Source: Myxococcus stipitatus (GTDB lineage: Bacteria > Myxococcota > Myxococcia > Myxococcales > Myxococcaceae). Taken from it: 64,000 nucleotides of DNA. The stretch spans positions 8,432,001 through 8,496,000 of the forward strand of contig NZ_CP102770.1 of assembly GCF_038561935.1 (NCBI RefSeq), written 5' to 3'. Each line of letters begins with the position of its first letter. Position 1 is the stretch's first letter. Shown here piece after piece: positions 33,449 through 41,337 of this stretch. The notes beneath the pieces are model-generated. The model saw only the letters and a list, made by a program, of their open reading frames with translations, made no database searches and was not told where the DNA came from. The translations under genes were made by a program, and so were the position numbers.

Positions 33449-34171
33449 TTGAAGTCCTCACTTCCAACCCTGTTCGCCGTCGCGAGTCTGCTCGCAGGTA
33501 CCGCGGCCCACGCCCACATCTCCGTCACCGGACCGGGGCCCGCCGTCGCGGGCACGACGTACGACGCGCAGTTCACCATCAGCCATGGGTGCGGCGGCGC
33601 GGACACGTATCGCGTGACGGTCCGCATCCCGGCGGGCGTGACGTCCGTGCGGCCGCTCGACTCCACCTTCGGCAAGGCCACGGTGGAGAAGGATGGGAAT
33701 GGACAGGTGACCTCCATCACCTGGACGCGAGGCAGTGCCTCGGACGTGCTGCCCGCGGACACCCACGCGCACCGGCTCTCGCTGCGGGCCCGGCTGCCGG
33801 ACGCGCCCTTCACCACCGTGTACTTCCCCACCACGCAGGTCTGCCGGGATGCGCAGGGGAAGGAGACGACGGTGGAGTGGGTGGGCACGTCCGGCCATGG
33901 CGGCCATGGCGGAGCGGACTCGGGCTCCACGCCGCAGCCGGAGCCCGCGCCGGAGCTCTTCGTGTACCCCGCTCGCACGCCGGGCTGGAACAAGTACACC
34001 GTGGAGGCCCACGTGCATGACTTCTCCGTGTTCCGCGACGCGCTCATCGTCTGGGCGGGGGACAGCGCGTACAGCCCCAATCCCGTGACGAAGGCGCTCA
34101 TCGAGACCGAGGCCGGGACGAAGCCGCTGACGGAGATTCATCCGGGCACGGAAATCTGGGTCAAGTACTGA
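33449..34171 (+). CDS. YcnI-like (DUF1775) exported protein, probable copper binder
   Basis: The 240-residue product starts at TTG 33449, preceded by AGGAGG at five bases' spacing. The signal peptide ends AAHA, so the mature protein should begin with His23 (HISVTG), the copper-binding N-terminal His of the YcnI family. The DUF1775 domain covers about residues 23-160: HGCGGADTYRVTVRIPAGV, VYFPTTQVC, TVEWVGTSGHGGHGG (an extra His-rich loop). A second beta region follows at 175-240 (YPARTPGWNKYTVEAHVHDF). YcnI proteins sit in the periplasm or envelope near copper-handling genes; the neighbours here (SCO family, YtkA-like) support such a role. Confidence 0.8.
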   Translation: MKSSLPTLFAVASLLAGTAAHAHISVTGPGPAVAGTTYDAQFTISHGCGGADTYRVTVRIPAGVTSVRPLDSTFGKATVEKDGNGQVTSITWTRGSASDVLPADTHAHRLSLRARLPDAPFTTVYFPTTQVCRDAQGKETTVEWVGTSGHGGHGGADSGSTPQPEPAPELFVYPARTPGWNKYTVEAHVHDFSVFRDALIVWAGDSAYSPNPVTKALIETEAGTKPLTEIHPGTEIWVKY

Positions 34172-34184
34172 GGCCGGAGAGCGA

Positions 34185-34388
34185 ATGATGATTCGACAAG
34201 GGATTGTCCTCATCGCGGCGTGCGCAGTGCTCGGTGCATGCTCGGACGATGGAGCGAAGGGTCGTCCGGGTCCGCAGGAGGATGCGGGACCGCTCTCCGG
34301 CCAGGGGCTCACGAAGCCTGGCAAGCTGGAGCGGCCGCCCACCGGGCCGGGATTGCCCGCGGACCTCAAGCCGCCCGGGCGGCAGTAA
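34185..34388 (+). CDS. Small lipoprotein, 67 aa
   Basis: The product has a lipoprotein signal (IVLIAACAVLGACSDDG, lipobox LGAC with Cys19). A short Gly/Pro-rich tail with RPGPQEDAG and PTGPGLPADLKPPG follows, with no folded domain. It lies 13 bases after the YcnI-like gene and probably shares its transcript. Two adjacent ATGs (34185, 34188) could start it. Its function is unknown; small lipoproteins like this are frequent beside metal-handling genes. Confidence 0.65.
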   Translation: MMIRQGIVLIAACAVLGACSDDGAKGRPGPQEDAGPLSGQGLTKPGKLERPPTGPGLPADLKPPGRQ

Positions 34389-34416
34389 CCGGACGGGGCT
34401 TGGCGCGCGGTGGGGC

Positions 34417-35085
34417 TCAGCCGCCGCGCGTCCGCACCAGGGCCTCGAGGTCTCGCTGGAGGGACTCGAGGCCGCCGGAGTCGTCCACCACGCGGTAGTA
34501 GCCACGGATGCGGCCTTCGGCGTCCACGAGGACGAAGTGCTCGCCGTGGAAGATGCTGAGGAAGTCGTCGTCTCCCGCGTCGGCGTCGCGCCCCATCATC
34601 ACGCGAAAGCCTTCCAGCACCGTGGTCTCCACGGTCTCCAAGGAGCCGGTGAGGAGGGACCAGTTGGAGGTGTCGAGGCGGCGCGTCTTCGCGTAGGCGG
34701 CGAGCCGCTCGGGGGTGTCGTAGCGAGGGTCCACGCTGAACGACACGAAGCGCACGGAGAGGCCGCTGTCGCGGGATTCGCGCTGGAGTCGCGCCATCTT
34801 CGCGGTGAGCAGCGGGCACACCGTGGGGCAGCGGGTGAACATGAAGTCCGCGACCACGACCTCGCCGCGCAGGTCCGCGTCCGAGAACACGCGTCCGGTC
34901 TGGTCGGTCAGCTGGAACGCGGGCAGGTTGCCGAAGGCGGGCAGGCCGCCCGCCCGCATGCGAGCCTGGGTGTCGCGCCACAGCGGCAGGCCGAGCCCCG
35001 CGACGAGCGCGAGTGCGCCCAGCAGCACCAAGGCCCTCCAGCGCCGGGTGCGAACAGGGGGTTGTTCCTGGGGTGTCGTGTCCAT
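34417..35085 (-). CDS. SCO1/SenC-family copper chaperone
   Basis: The 222-residue membrane-anchored thioredoxin-fold protein has one N-terminal transmembrane helix (ALVLLGALALVAGLGLPLW). The SCO domain begins FQLTDQTGRVFSDADLRG. The metal-binding CPTVC (Cys86, Cys90) is present, with the conserved His in FHGEHFVLVD (His180 or His183). SCO proteins deliver copper to the CuA site of cytochrome oxidase or act as thiol-disulfide oxidoreductases. The ATG at 35085, two bases after the upstream stop, has GAGGAG upstream; a TTG at 35091 is possible. It is second in a two-gene operon with an SCO-like protein lacking the cysteines. Confidence 0.92.
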   Translation of the reverse strand: MDTTPQEQPPVRTRRWRALVLLGALALVAGLGLPLWRDTQARMRAGGLPAFGNLPAFQLTDQTGRVFSDADLRGEVVVADFMFTRCPTVCPLLTAKMARLQRESRDSGLSVRFVSFSVDPRYDTPERLAAYAKTRRLDTSNWSLLTGSLETVETTVLEGFRVMMGRDADAGDDDFLSIFHGEHFVLVDAEGRIRGYYRVVDDSGGLESLQRDLEALVRTRGG

Positions 35086-35087
35086 CG

Positions 35088-35807
35088 TCAATGTCTCCTC
35101 GGCTCGAGCTCACAGCCCACGCCGGTGACGTGGGGATGGTTCGACGGAAGGCCCGCGACGGCGGGGACAGGCCCGGCCTCCGCGAGCTGCCATGCATCGG
35201 CGACCAGCGCGTCGATGGCGCGTGCATCGGCGGCCAGGGCGTAGACGCCTCGCAGGCCCCCCGCCTGGTCGACCAGCAGCGTGGCGCCTGGGCCCAGGTC
35301 ATCCGTGGGAGCGGCTTCGTGCAGCAGTGGCCACACGAGTAATTCCAGGGCTCCGTCGGATTCCACGACGTGCCACCCAGGTGAGGGCACCCGCACCTCG
35401 CGCCCGGCAGGCAGCCGATTCAGCACGAGGAAGCGCAGCGAGACGCCCCGAGCCTCGAGCCGCTGCATCACCTCGGTGAGCCTGGGCACGAGGTGACGGG
35501 TGTCCGGTGGCGACTCGGTCGCCACGAGCTGGAGGACATAGGCATGCCCACGAAGCTGGCGGGTCCCTACCTCGGCGCCCTTCGTGTCGAGGAGCGAGTA
35601 GCGAGGCAGCTGCCCATGAAAGGGCAACGGACTCTGGACCCACTCGGTGCGAGGAGGAACCCAGCTCACCTCCGACAAGGCGAGCCGCACCACGGACGCC
35701 ATCGCGGCCACCAGCACGAACACTCCGGACACGCTCAGCGCGCCCAGTCCCCACCAGAGCAGGCGAGCGGCTCCCGCGAAGCGATGACGTGAGGCGTGGC
35801 GGTCCAT
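35088..35807 (-). CDS. SCO-like membrane-anchored protein without CxxxC
   Basis: The 239-residue product has one N-terminal transmembrane helix (LLWWGLGALSVSGVFVLVAAMAS). A thioredoxin-like domain follows with LPRYSLLDTKGAEVGTRQLRGHAYVLQLVATE. At the position of the copper-binding CxxxC it has ATESPPDTRHL, so both cysteines are missing. It probably cannot bind copper in the SCO manner and may be a partner or regulator of the true SCO encoded immediately downstream. The ATG at 35807 is preferred over a GTG nine bases upstream because of its spacing from GAGGGTGGG. It diverges from the YtkA/FixH-like gene. Confidence 0.75.
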   Translation of the reverse strand: MDRHASRHRFAGAARLLWWGLGALSVSGVFVLVAAMASVVRLALSEVSWVPPRTEWVQSPLPFHGQLPRYSLLDTKGAEVGTRQLRGHAYVLQLVATESPPDTRHLVPRLTEVMQRLEARGVSLRFLVLNRLPAGREVRVPSPGWHVVESDGALELLVWPLLHEAAPTDDLGPGATLLVDQAGGLRGVYALAADARAIDALVADAWQLAEAGPVPAVAGLPSNHPHVTGVGCELEPRRH

Positions 35808-35922
35808 GCATCCCACCCTCGCGCAAACGGGCCGTGCATGTGCTGTGGCAACTTGTCGCGCGTCTCCGTGCGTCCTGCCCCGCTACAAGGCTTCGCGCCT
35901 GGGATTCCCCACGGGAGGACAC

Positions 35923-36357
35923 ATGAAGACCTCGCTGTTGCTGTGCCTGCTGATGAGCGCCATGCCTCCCGCGAAGCCCGAGGCTCCGGAATCAGGGCCA
36001 GCCGCTCGCGCTCCGCTGTCCGCGCCGGTGGCCACTGTGACGAGCACTTCGGGACGGCTTCGCATCGACGTGTCGACGGATGTGTTGCCGCTGCGAAGAG
36101 GTCCTCGGAGCTTTCTCATCCGCGTCACGGAGAGCACCACGGGGAAGCCCGTCCTGGGCCTGCGCCTCGCCGTTCAACCGTGGATGCCCACCATGGGACA
36201 TGGGCTCGATGAGCCCGTGCGAATCACAGCGCGGAGTGACAGTGACTTCGAGGTCTCCGACCTGGACCTCTTCATGCCCGGCGCCTGGGAGCTACGCCTC
36301 ACGCTGTCCGGCACCGTCGACGACAAGGCGGTCATCGCCTTCAAGCTCGCCCGATGA
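35923..36357 (+). CDS. YtkA/FixH-like exported protein
   Basis: The 144-residue product has a short signal peptide (LLLCLLMSAMPPA). One beta-sandwich domain follows, with the YtkA/FixH pattern: FLIRVTESTTGKPVLGLRLAV, the conserved PWMPTMGHG, and a last strand FMPGAWELRLTLSG. The MPxMGHG motif is typical of proteins near copper or cytochrome-oxidase assembly genes. It is divergent from the two SCO-family genes with about 115 bases between starts, and completes the copper-handling group. The ATG at 35923 has GGGAGG upstream. Confidence 0.82.
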   Translation: MKTSLLLCLLMSAMPPAKPEAPESGPAARAPLSAPVATVTSTSGRLRIDVSTDVLPLRRGPRSFLIRVTESTTGKPVLGLRLAVQPWMPTMGHGLDEPVRITARSDSDFEVSDLDLFMPGAWELRLTLSGTVDDKAVIAFKLAR

Positions 36358-36430
36358 GGCTCGAGCCCGCAGGCGCGTGAGCGATACCCAGCAGCGGGCA
36401 CCGCCATCGACAGATGGACTTGCGCTTTCA

Positions 36431-36474
36431 CTACTTGGCGTTACTATGTACCGGTAGTCAGTGACACCAAGTAG
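36431..36474. promoter_or_regulatory. Large symmetric operator upstream of padR
   Basis: CTACTTGG (36431-36438) and CCAAGTAG (36467-36474) form a perfect dyad. Exactly at the same centre lies the palindrome TACCGGTA (36449-36456). Between them GT/AC and ACT/AGT also pair symmetrically, so 17 of 22 base pairs obey the dyad. It ends 15 bases before the padR GTG and probably overlaps the promoter, so it is a good candidate for the PadR autoregulatory operator. Confidence 0.75.
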
Positions 36475-36489
36475 CTCGGGGAGCGATGC

Positions 36490-36822
36490 GTGAGCAAGCA
36501 GATGACGGAGATGCTCAAGGGCACGTTGGAGGGCATCGTCCTGGCGATCCTGTCCGTGCAGCCGGAGTACGGCTACGAAATCACGGCGCGGTTGCGGGAC
36601 ATGGGCTTCTCTGACATCGCCGAGGGCACCGTCTATGCGTTGCTCGTCCGAATCGAGCAGCGAGGCCTGGTCGTCGTGGAGAAGGTCCCCTCCGAGAAGG
36701 GACCACCGCGCAAGGTGTACTCACTCAACGCCGAGGGCCGTGCCTATCTCGACGAGTTCTGGCGGACGTGGCGATTCCTCACCGAACGGCTCGCCTCACT
36801 CCAGAAGAAAGGAAGCAGGTGA
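36490..36822 (+). CDS. PadR-family transcriptional regulator
   Basis: The 110-residue winged-helix regulator has the PadR signature: LKGTLEGIVLAILSVQPEYGYEITARLRD, then GTVYALLVRIEQRGLV and KGPPRKVYSLNAEGRAYL. It is a short, PadR-s2-like form whose C-terminal helix (EFWRTWRFLTERLASL) should dimerise. Such proteins repress their own operon and respond to small molecules or stress. The GTG at 36490 follows GGGGAG. A large symmetric operator lies just upstream. The DUF1048 gene follows after one base, the usual PadR partner. Confidence 0.92.
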   Translation: MSKQMTEMLKGTLEGIVLAILSVQPEYGYEITARLRDMGFSDIAEGTVYALLVRIEQRGLVVVEKVPSEKGPPRKVYSLNAEGRAYLDEFWRTWRFLTERLASLQKKGSR

Positions 36823-36823
36823 C

Positions 36824-37183
36824 ATGTTCATCTCCAGATTCATCAAGTGGGTGATTGGCGAGAAGAAACAATGGCGGCAATACAAGACTCGCGCGAAGCA
36901 ACTCCCAGCGAGCTACCGCACGGCGCTCGAGGCGCTGGAGCGGTACCTGATGTACTTCGGGACGGGAGGCGACGGCACCGCCATCTACGCGGACCTCCTC
37001 GACTTGTTCGAACAGAGCGCGGCGAACCGGACCCCCATCCGACAGATTGTCGGAGAGGACCCCGTGGAGTTCATCGAGACCTTCGTCCGGAACTACCCGA
37101 AGGGGCAGTGGATTCTCCGCGAGCGCGAACGGCTGACCCAAGCGCTCGAGCGCGCCGCAGCGGAACAAACCCAGGGAAGCTGA
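36824..37183 (+). CDS. DUF1048-family protein
   Basis: The 119-residue helical protein fits DUF1048: an amphipathic N-terminus (FISRFIKWVIGEKKQWRQYK), then LPASYRTALEALERYLMYFG, a DLLDLFEQSAANRTPIRQIVGEDPVEF segment and a C-terminal helix. DUF1048 proteins are nearly always next to PadR regulators and have no known activity; they may act as membrane-associated co-factors. It begins one base after the padR stop, so the pair is co-transcribed and probably translationally coupled. Confidence 0.85.
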   Translation: MFISRFIKWVIGEKKQWRQYKTRAKQLPASYRTALEALERYLMYFGTGGDGTAIYADLLDLFEQSAANRTPIRQIVGEDPVEFIETFVRNYPKGQWILRERERLTQALERAAAEQTQGS

Positions 37184-37383
37184 AGAACACCGCACGTCCT
37201 CGACGTGCCTCGCGTGGAGCGACTTCCTCGATGCCCGAGCACCGGCGCCGAGAGAGATAGCCGACGCCTCGCGACAACAAGCAACGACAGACATGAGACG
37301 TCAGTCCGCGATGCGCGAACCCGCGCGCCGCGACGCTGCGCCAGCAATGCGTTTCAGACCTTCCAGGAAAGGACGTACGACAC

Positions 37384-38637
37384 ATGTTGGATACGACCCG
37401 TGGAGCCGTGGTGCAGGGACACGTCGAGGAGGGCTGGGGGAAGGTCGCCGAGGTCTTCCGAGCGAACTTCACGGGAGTCCCCGGCGAAGTCGGCGCGGCG
37501 TGCTGTGTCTACAAGGACGGCCGTCCCGTCGTCGACCTGTGGGGCGGTCTCGCCGAGCGCGAGGCGAACCGCCCGTGGAGCAAGGACACCATCGCGTTGG
37601 TCGCCTCCACGACCAAAGGCGCGACGGCCCTCTGCGCGCACCTGCTGGCACAGCGAGGCGAGCTCGACCTGGACGCGCCGGTGGCCCGGTACTGGCCTGA
37701 GTTCGGCGCCGCTGGAAAGGAAGACATCCCGGTGCGCTGGCTGCTCTCACATCAGGCCGGCCTGCCGGTCGTCGATGGTCCGCTGACCTTCGAGGACGCC
37801 TGCGCATGGCATCCCGTCATCCGGGCACTCGAGGCGCAGAAGCCGGAGTGGCGGCCGGGAACCGAGCACGTCTACCACAGCATGACCTACGGGTTCCTCG
37901 TCGGAGAGCTGGTGCGGAGGATCACCGGCAAGTCGCTGGGCACCTTCTTCGCGGACGAGGTCGTCGCTCCACTCGGACTGAGCGCCTGGATTGGCCTGCC
38001 CGAGAAGTACGAGGAGCGCGTGGCGCGAATCGAGTACGCCGCGCCCTTCACGTTGGAGGAGATGACCGCCGGGATGATCGAGACCACGGGCCTCGACAGG
38101 GACACGGTCATCGCGTGGATGAACGCCGTGTGGGGCCCGGACTCCGTGCAGGCCCGCGCCGGGCAGCTCGGCGGGGCCTTCGACCACACCAGCGGGTACA
38201 TGAACACGCGGGCCTTCCGCGCCGCGGAGTTCCCCTTCGGGAACATGTTCTCGGACGCCCACTCCCTGGCGCGGATGTACGCGGCGACGGTGAGCGAGGT
38301 CGACGGCGTGCGGCTGCTGAATCCGGCGACGGTCGAGCGGATGACGCGTGTCCAGACCGACAAGACACGGATGCACGGGCTGCCTCCAGGACTGGACGTC
38401 CCGGCCAACCGCTCCTTCTACATGTCGCTCGGATTCTGGCGGGCCTGCCCGCCGATGCCCTTCGTGGGGCCCGGGTCGTTCGGCCACCCCGGCTCCGGAG
38501 GCTCGGTCGCCTTCGCCGACCCCGATGCAGGGGTCGGCTTCGGCTACGTCACGAACCTCTGGTCGTTCCGGATTGGCGAACCCCGAGCGTCGAACCTGGC
38601 CGCGGCCGTCGCGGCCTGCATCGGGGCTCGCCGGTGA
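37384..38637 (+). CDS. Serine hydrolase of the beta-lactamase/esterase (family VIII) fold
   Basis: The 417-residue cytoplasmic enzyme lacks a signal peptide. It has the class C/EstB motifs: S-x-x-K at Ser75-Lys78 (ASTTKG), the Tyr motif as Y164-H-S (HVYHSMTYG), and a late HPGSGGS loop in place of KTG. LLSHQAGLP is the conserved loop after the nucleophile. These features fit family VIII carboxylesterases rather than true beta-lactamases. It lies 200 bases after the PadR-DUF1048 pair, so it may or may not belong to that transcript; it converges on the lipase-like gene with an eight-base gap. Confidence 0.88.
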   Translation: MLDTTRGAVVQGHVEEGWGKVAEVFRANFTGVPGEVGAACCVYKDGRPVVDLWGGLAEREANRPWSKDTIALVASTTKGATALCAHLLAQRGELDLDAPVARYWPEFGAAGKEDIPVRWLLSHQAGLPVVDGPLTFEDACAWHPVIRALEAQKPEWRPGTEHVYHSMTYGFLVGELVRRITGKSLGTFFADEVVAPLGLSAWIGLPEKYEERVARIEYAAPFTLEEMTAGMIETTGLDRDTVIAWMNAVWGPDSVQARAGQLGGAFDHTSGYMNTRAFRAAEFPFGNMFSDAHSLARMYAATVSEVDGVRLLNPATVERMTRVQTDKTRMHGLPPGLDVPANRSFYMSLGFWRACPPMPFVGPGSFGHPGSGGSVAFADPDAGVGFGYVTNLWSFRIGEPRASNLAAAVAACIGARR

Positions 38638-38645
38638 AGCCGTGT

Positions 38646-39578
38646 CTAGAACTCGCCCGCGCGCGCCTGCTCGAAGGGCACGCGGTGCTTCAGGTAGCTG
38701 ATGTTCAGCATGTGGTTGTCGAGGAGGTTGAGACCCCCCTCCGAGAAGCGATGCACCACCGCGCCCTTGCCCGCGTCCTTCATGAACGCCAGCGGGTCGA
38801 CGCTGCCGCCCAGGCCCGCGACCGTGGGAACCGGGTCCCGGTTGTTGATGTAGTGCACGTACTGCGGACCGTCCGGATAGCGCGTGGACGCCGCGCCGAA
38901 GGTCTCCACGCTCAGCTTGCCCATCAGCTTCTCGACCTGCGCGGAGGACATCCCATCTTCGATGCGCAGCCGGCGCTGGACGTCGTTCAGCGCGCGCGCC
39001 GTGATGAGCCCACCCTGGCTGTAGCCCATGAGGTGCACCTCACGGCCCGCCTTCAGCTCCGTGTAGACCGTGTCCGCCAGCGTGTCGACCGCGGGGTTCT
39101 TGCCCTTGTCCAGCTTGTCCCCCACGCACTCGGCCAGGTCCGACACGATGCCCTGCGTCGAGTTGTGGATGCCCACCACCCGCGCGCCCGACGTCTGCGC
39201 GATGGCCTTCATCTCATCCATCTGCGCGGAGGCCGTCGTCAGGATGCCATTGACGTAGAGAATCGTCTTCGACGGGTTGGCGTTCCCCGGAGGCGTCACA
39301 CCCGGGATGTCCTTCAGCGGCGTGCCGGGCGGGAAGGTCTTCCCGTTGGCGCCCATGAACAGGCCGTCGTTCGCCCGCTCCGCCTTGTTCCCGCCGAAAA
39401 TCATCTGAATCCCGCTCAGCGACGCGGCCTTCGTCTGCGGCTGGAACTCATCCTTGCCACGCGCCAGGAGCGCCGGCTGCCCCTTCTTGAGGCCCTGCGC
39501 CTGCTCTCCAGCGGGGCCCTTCAACGACGAGGTCGAGGTCGAGGCGAGGGAAGGACGGTTGCGGCTGATCTGGCTCAT
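38646..39578 (-). CDS. Lipase-like alpha/beta-hydrolase with disordered N-terminus
   Basis: The 310-residue product has no ordinary signal peptide. It has a Ser/Lys-rich disordered N-terminus of about 55 residues, then an alpha/beta-hydrolase-like domain: KTILYVNGILTT, RVVGIHNSTQGI and the nucleophile elbow GYSQGG (Ser187). NNRDPVPTV supplies a likely acid residue, and HMLNISYLKH a late His. It could be a lipase or esterase, possibly exported by a non-Sec route; that is inference. The ATG at 39578 has GGAG upstream. It diverges from the thioredoxin lipoprotein gene. Confidence 0.72.
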   Translation of the reverse strand: MSQISRNRPSLASTSTSSLKGPAGEQAQGLKKGQPALLARGKDEFQPQTKAASLSGIQMIFGGNKAERANDGLFMGANGKTFPPGTPLKDIPGVTPPGNANPSKTILYVNGILTTASAQMDEMKAIAQTSGARVVGIHNSTQGIVSDLAECVGDKLDKGKNPAVDTLADTVYTELKAGREVHLMGYSQGGLITARALNDVQRRLRIEDGMSSAQVEKLMGKLSVETFGAASTRYPDGPQYVHYINNRDPVPTVAGLGGSVDPLAFMKDAGKGAVVHRFSEGGLNLLDNHMLNISYLKHRVPFEQARAGEF

Positions 39579-39722
39579 GAGGGCTCCCGCCCAGGGGGAT
39601 AGGGCGACCCCTTCATTGTCTCATGACGTCTCACGAAGTTGCGCGAGACACCCCACCCACGGAACCCATTTGCTTCACGGGTGTCTGGGGACTCCCGACG
39701 GAACTCTCCTGCCGGAGCCCCC

Positions 39723-41060
39723 ATGCCCCTGAAAACCGCTGTCGGCGCCCTGCTGTTGCTTCTCTCCGCCTGCGCCACTCCAGGTATCTCGACGCAACGC
39801 GGCACGGCCCCGGCGAATGGGATTTCGTTCATCGAAAATGATTGGAAAAAGGCCCTCCAGGCCGGCCAGGAGCGCACCCTCCCTGTCTTCGTGGATGTCT
39901 GGGCCCCCTGGTGCCAGTCCTGTCGCTCCATGCGCGCGACGGTGATGCCCTCGCCCGAGCTGAAGCCCGTGGCGGACCGCTTCATCTGGCTCGCCATCAA
40001 CACGGAGGTCGACACCAACGCGGCCTTCCTCGAGCGCTACCCCATCGACACCTGGCCCACCCTGTTCGTCCTGGAGCCGGAGCAGGGCGGAGTCGTGAGC
40101 CGCTCGCTGGGCGCGGTGTCCGCCCAGCAGTTGCTTCGCTACCTCGACCACTCCGAGCAGGCCTTCCACCAGGGCCGCGAGGACCTGGCGCGAGCGGATG
40201 CACTCGCGCTCGCCGGGCGCCACGAGGATGCCGCCCTCGCCTATCAACGCGTCCTGGAGAAGCTGCCGCCCCACGATGCCCGCCGTGCTGGCACCACTGT
40301 CTCGCTGCTCAAGTCACTCGCCGCCACCGGGCGCGCCATCGACTGCGTGAGACAGACGGCGAAGGAACTGCCCGCGCTCTCTCGCGTGGAGGACCGCTCG
40401 CGGCTCTTGTACGTGGGCCTGGGCTGCGCGCTCGACATCGAGACGGAGGAAGCCCTCACCCTGCGAAGCGCGCTCGAGCAGGAGGCCCTGCGCGCCCTCG
40501 ACACCCCTGAAGGGACGCTGACCTCGCCGCAGCGCTCGTCGCTGTACGAGGTGGTCTGCGAGGTCCGCGAGGTGACGGGGGATGAGCCCGGCATGAAGAA
40601 GATGGCGCAGACGTGGTGGCGCTTCCTCGAAGCAGAGGCCGCGCGCGCGAGGAACGCGGAGGAGCGCGCGGCGCTCGACGCCCATCGCGAGATGGCGGCC
40701 GCGCTGATGGACCGCCCCGAGGTGGCCATCCCCGCGCTGGAGCGCAGCGAGCGGGAGTTTCCAGAGGACCCCGGCCCGCCCTCGCGCCTCGCCTCGCTGT
40801 ATCTCATGGCGGGCCAGAAGGACCTGGCCCTCGCCGCGAGCGAGCGGGCCCTGTCGCGCGTGAAGGGCCCGTCACGAACGCAGGTGCTCGTGGGCCATGC
40901 CCGCATCCTCCGCGCGCGAGGCGAGCGAGCCCAGGCGGAGCAATTGCTCACCCAGGCCCTGCGCGAGCTGGGCCCCGACTCCACGCGCAGCCAGCGGCAC
41001 CGGCGCATCCTCGAGTTCACCCTCACACAGCTTCGCGAGGACAATACTCCGACACCGTGA
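39723..41060 (+). CDS. Thioredoxin-fold lipoprotein with TPR-like C-terminus
   Basis: The 445-residue product begins with a lipoprotein signal (ALLLLLSACATP, lipobox LSAC with Cys17). A thioredoxin domain follows at about residues 35-150: PVFVDVWAPWCQSCRSM with active-site Cys64 and Cys67, and the cis-Pro in IDTWPTLFVL. The remaining 290 residues are TPR-like helices (ALALAGRHEDAALAYQRVLEK and similar). The arrangement suggests a periplasm-facing disulfide oxidoreductase with a protein-binding tail. The ATG at 39723 starts at the signal; the upstream frame to 39639 is not needed. Confidence 0.88.
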   Translation: MPLKTAVGALLLLLSACATPGISTQRGTAPANGISFIENDWKKALQAGQERTLPVFVDVWAPWCQSCRSMRATVMPSPELKPVADRFIWLAINTEVDTNAAFLERYPIDTWPTLFVLEPEQGGVVSRSLGAVSAQQLLRYLDHSEQAFHQGREDLARADALALAGRHEDAALAYQRVLEKLPPHDARRAGTTVSLLKSLAATGRAIDCVRQTAKELPALSRVEDRSRLLYVGLGCALDIETEEALTLRSALEQEALRALDTPEGTLTSPQRSSLYEVVCEVREVTGDEPGMKKMAQTWWRFLEAEAARARNAEERAALDAHREMAAALMDRPEVAIPALERSEREFPEDPGPPSRLASLYLMAGQKDLALAASERALSRVKGPSRTQVLVGHARILRARGERAQAEQLLTQALRELGPDSTRSQRHRRILEFTLTQLREDNTPTP

Positions 41061-41189
41061 GCGCGATACCGGACGCGTCCGCACCCCGGAAGGAGACTTG
41101 TACGAAAGGACGAGCGGACCGTGCGGACCGCTCCCGTTGGCCGGAGCACAATCGGAAGAGTCTTCGGTTCCCACCCCTGTAAAAACGAA

Positions 41190-41212
41190 AGGGTGCCGCC
41201 CTTAAGCACCCT
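41190..41212. terminator. 7-bp stem-loop
   Basis: AGGGTGC and GCACCCT pair perfectly around a 9-base loop, 130 bases beyond the thioredoxin lipoprotein stop and upstream of the sigma-factor promoter. It may end the former transcript. Confidence 0.45.
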
Positions 41213-41264
41213 GCTCCGGTGATGCAAACCCGCGCATTCACTTGGAAACGGGGGGCCTCGGAAA

Positions 41265-41280
41265 TGGCATGCGCATTGCG
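41265..41280 (+). promoter_or_regulatory. Sigma-54 (-24/-12) promoter for the RpoH-type sigma gene
   Basis: TGGCAT-GCGCA-TTGCG matches the consensus TGGCAC-N5-TTGCA, with the invariant GG (41266-41267) and GC (41278-41279) exactly ten bases apart. Transcription would start near 41291, giving a leader of about 47 bases before the ATG at 41338. Confidence 0.65.
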
Positions 41281-41337
41281 AAGGAGCCCCTGGCCGCCCA
41301 ACGCGGCTCCCAACGGCCCCCTTCCCCGAGAGATGCC

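Noticed and set aside
37384..38637. True beta-lactamase (resistance gene)
   Set aside because: The KTG motif is missing, there is no signal peptide, and the motif set fits family VIII esterases better.
41333..41337. An out-of-frame ATG just before the sigma-factor start as an alternative start
   Set aside because: It is in the wrong frame; the ATG at 41338 matches the sigma-32 family start.
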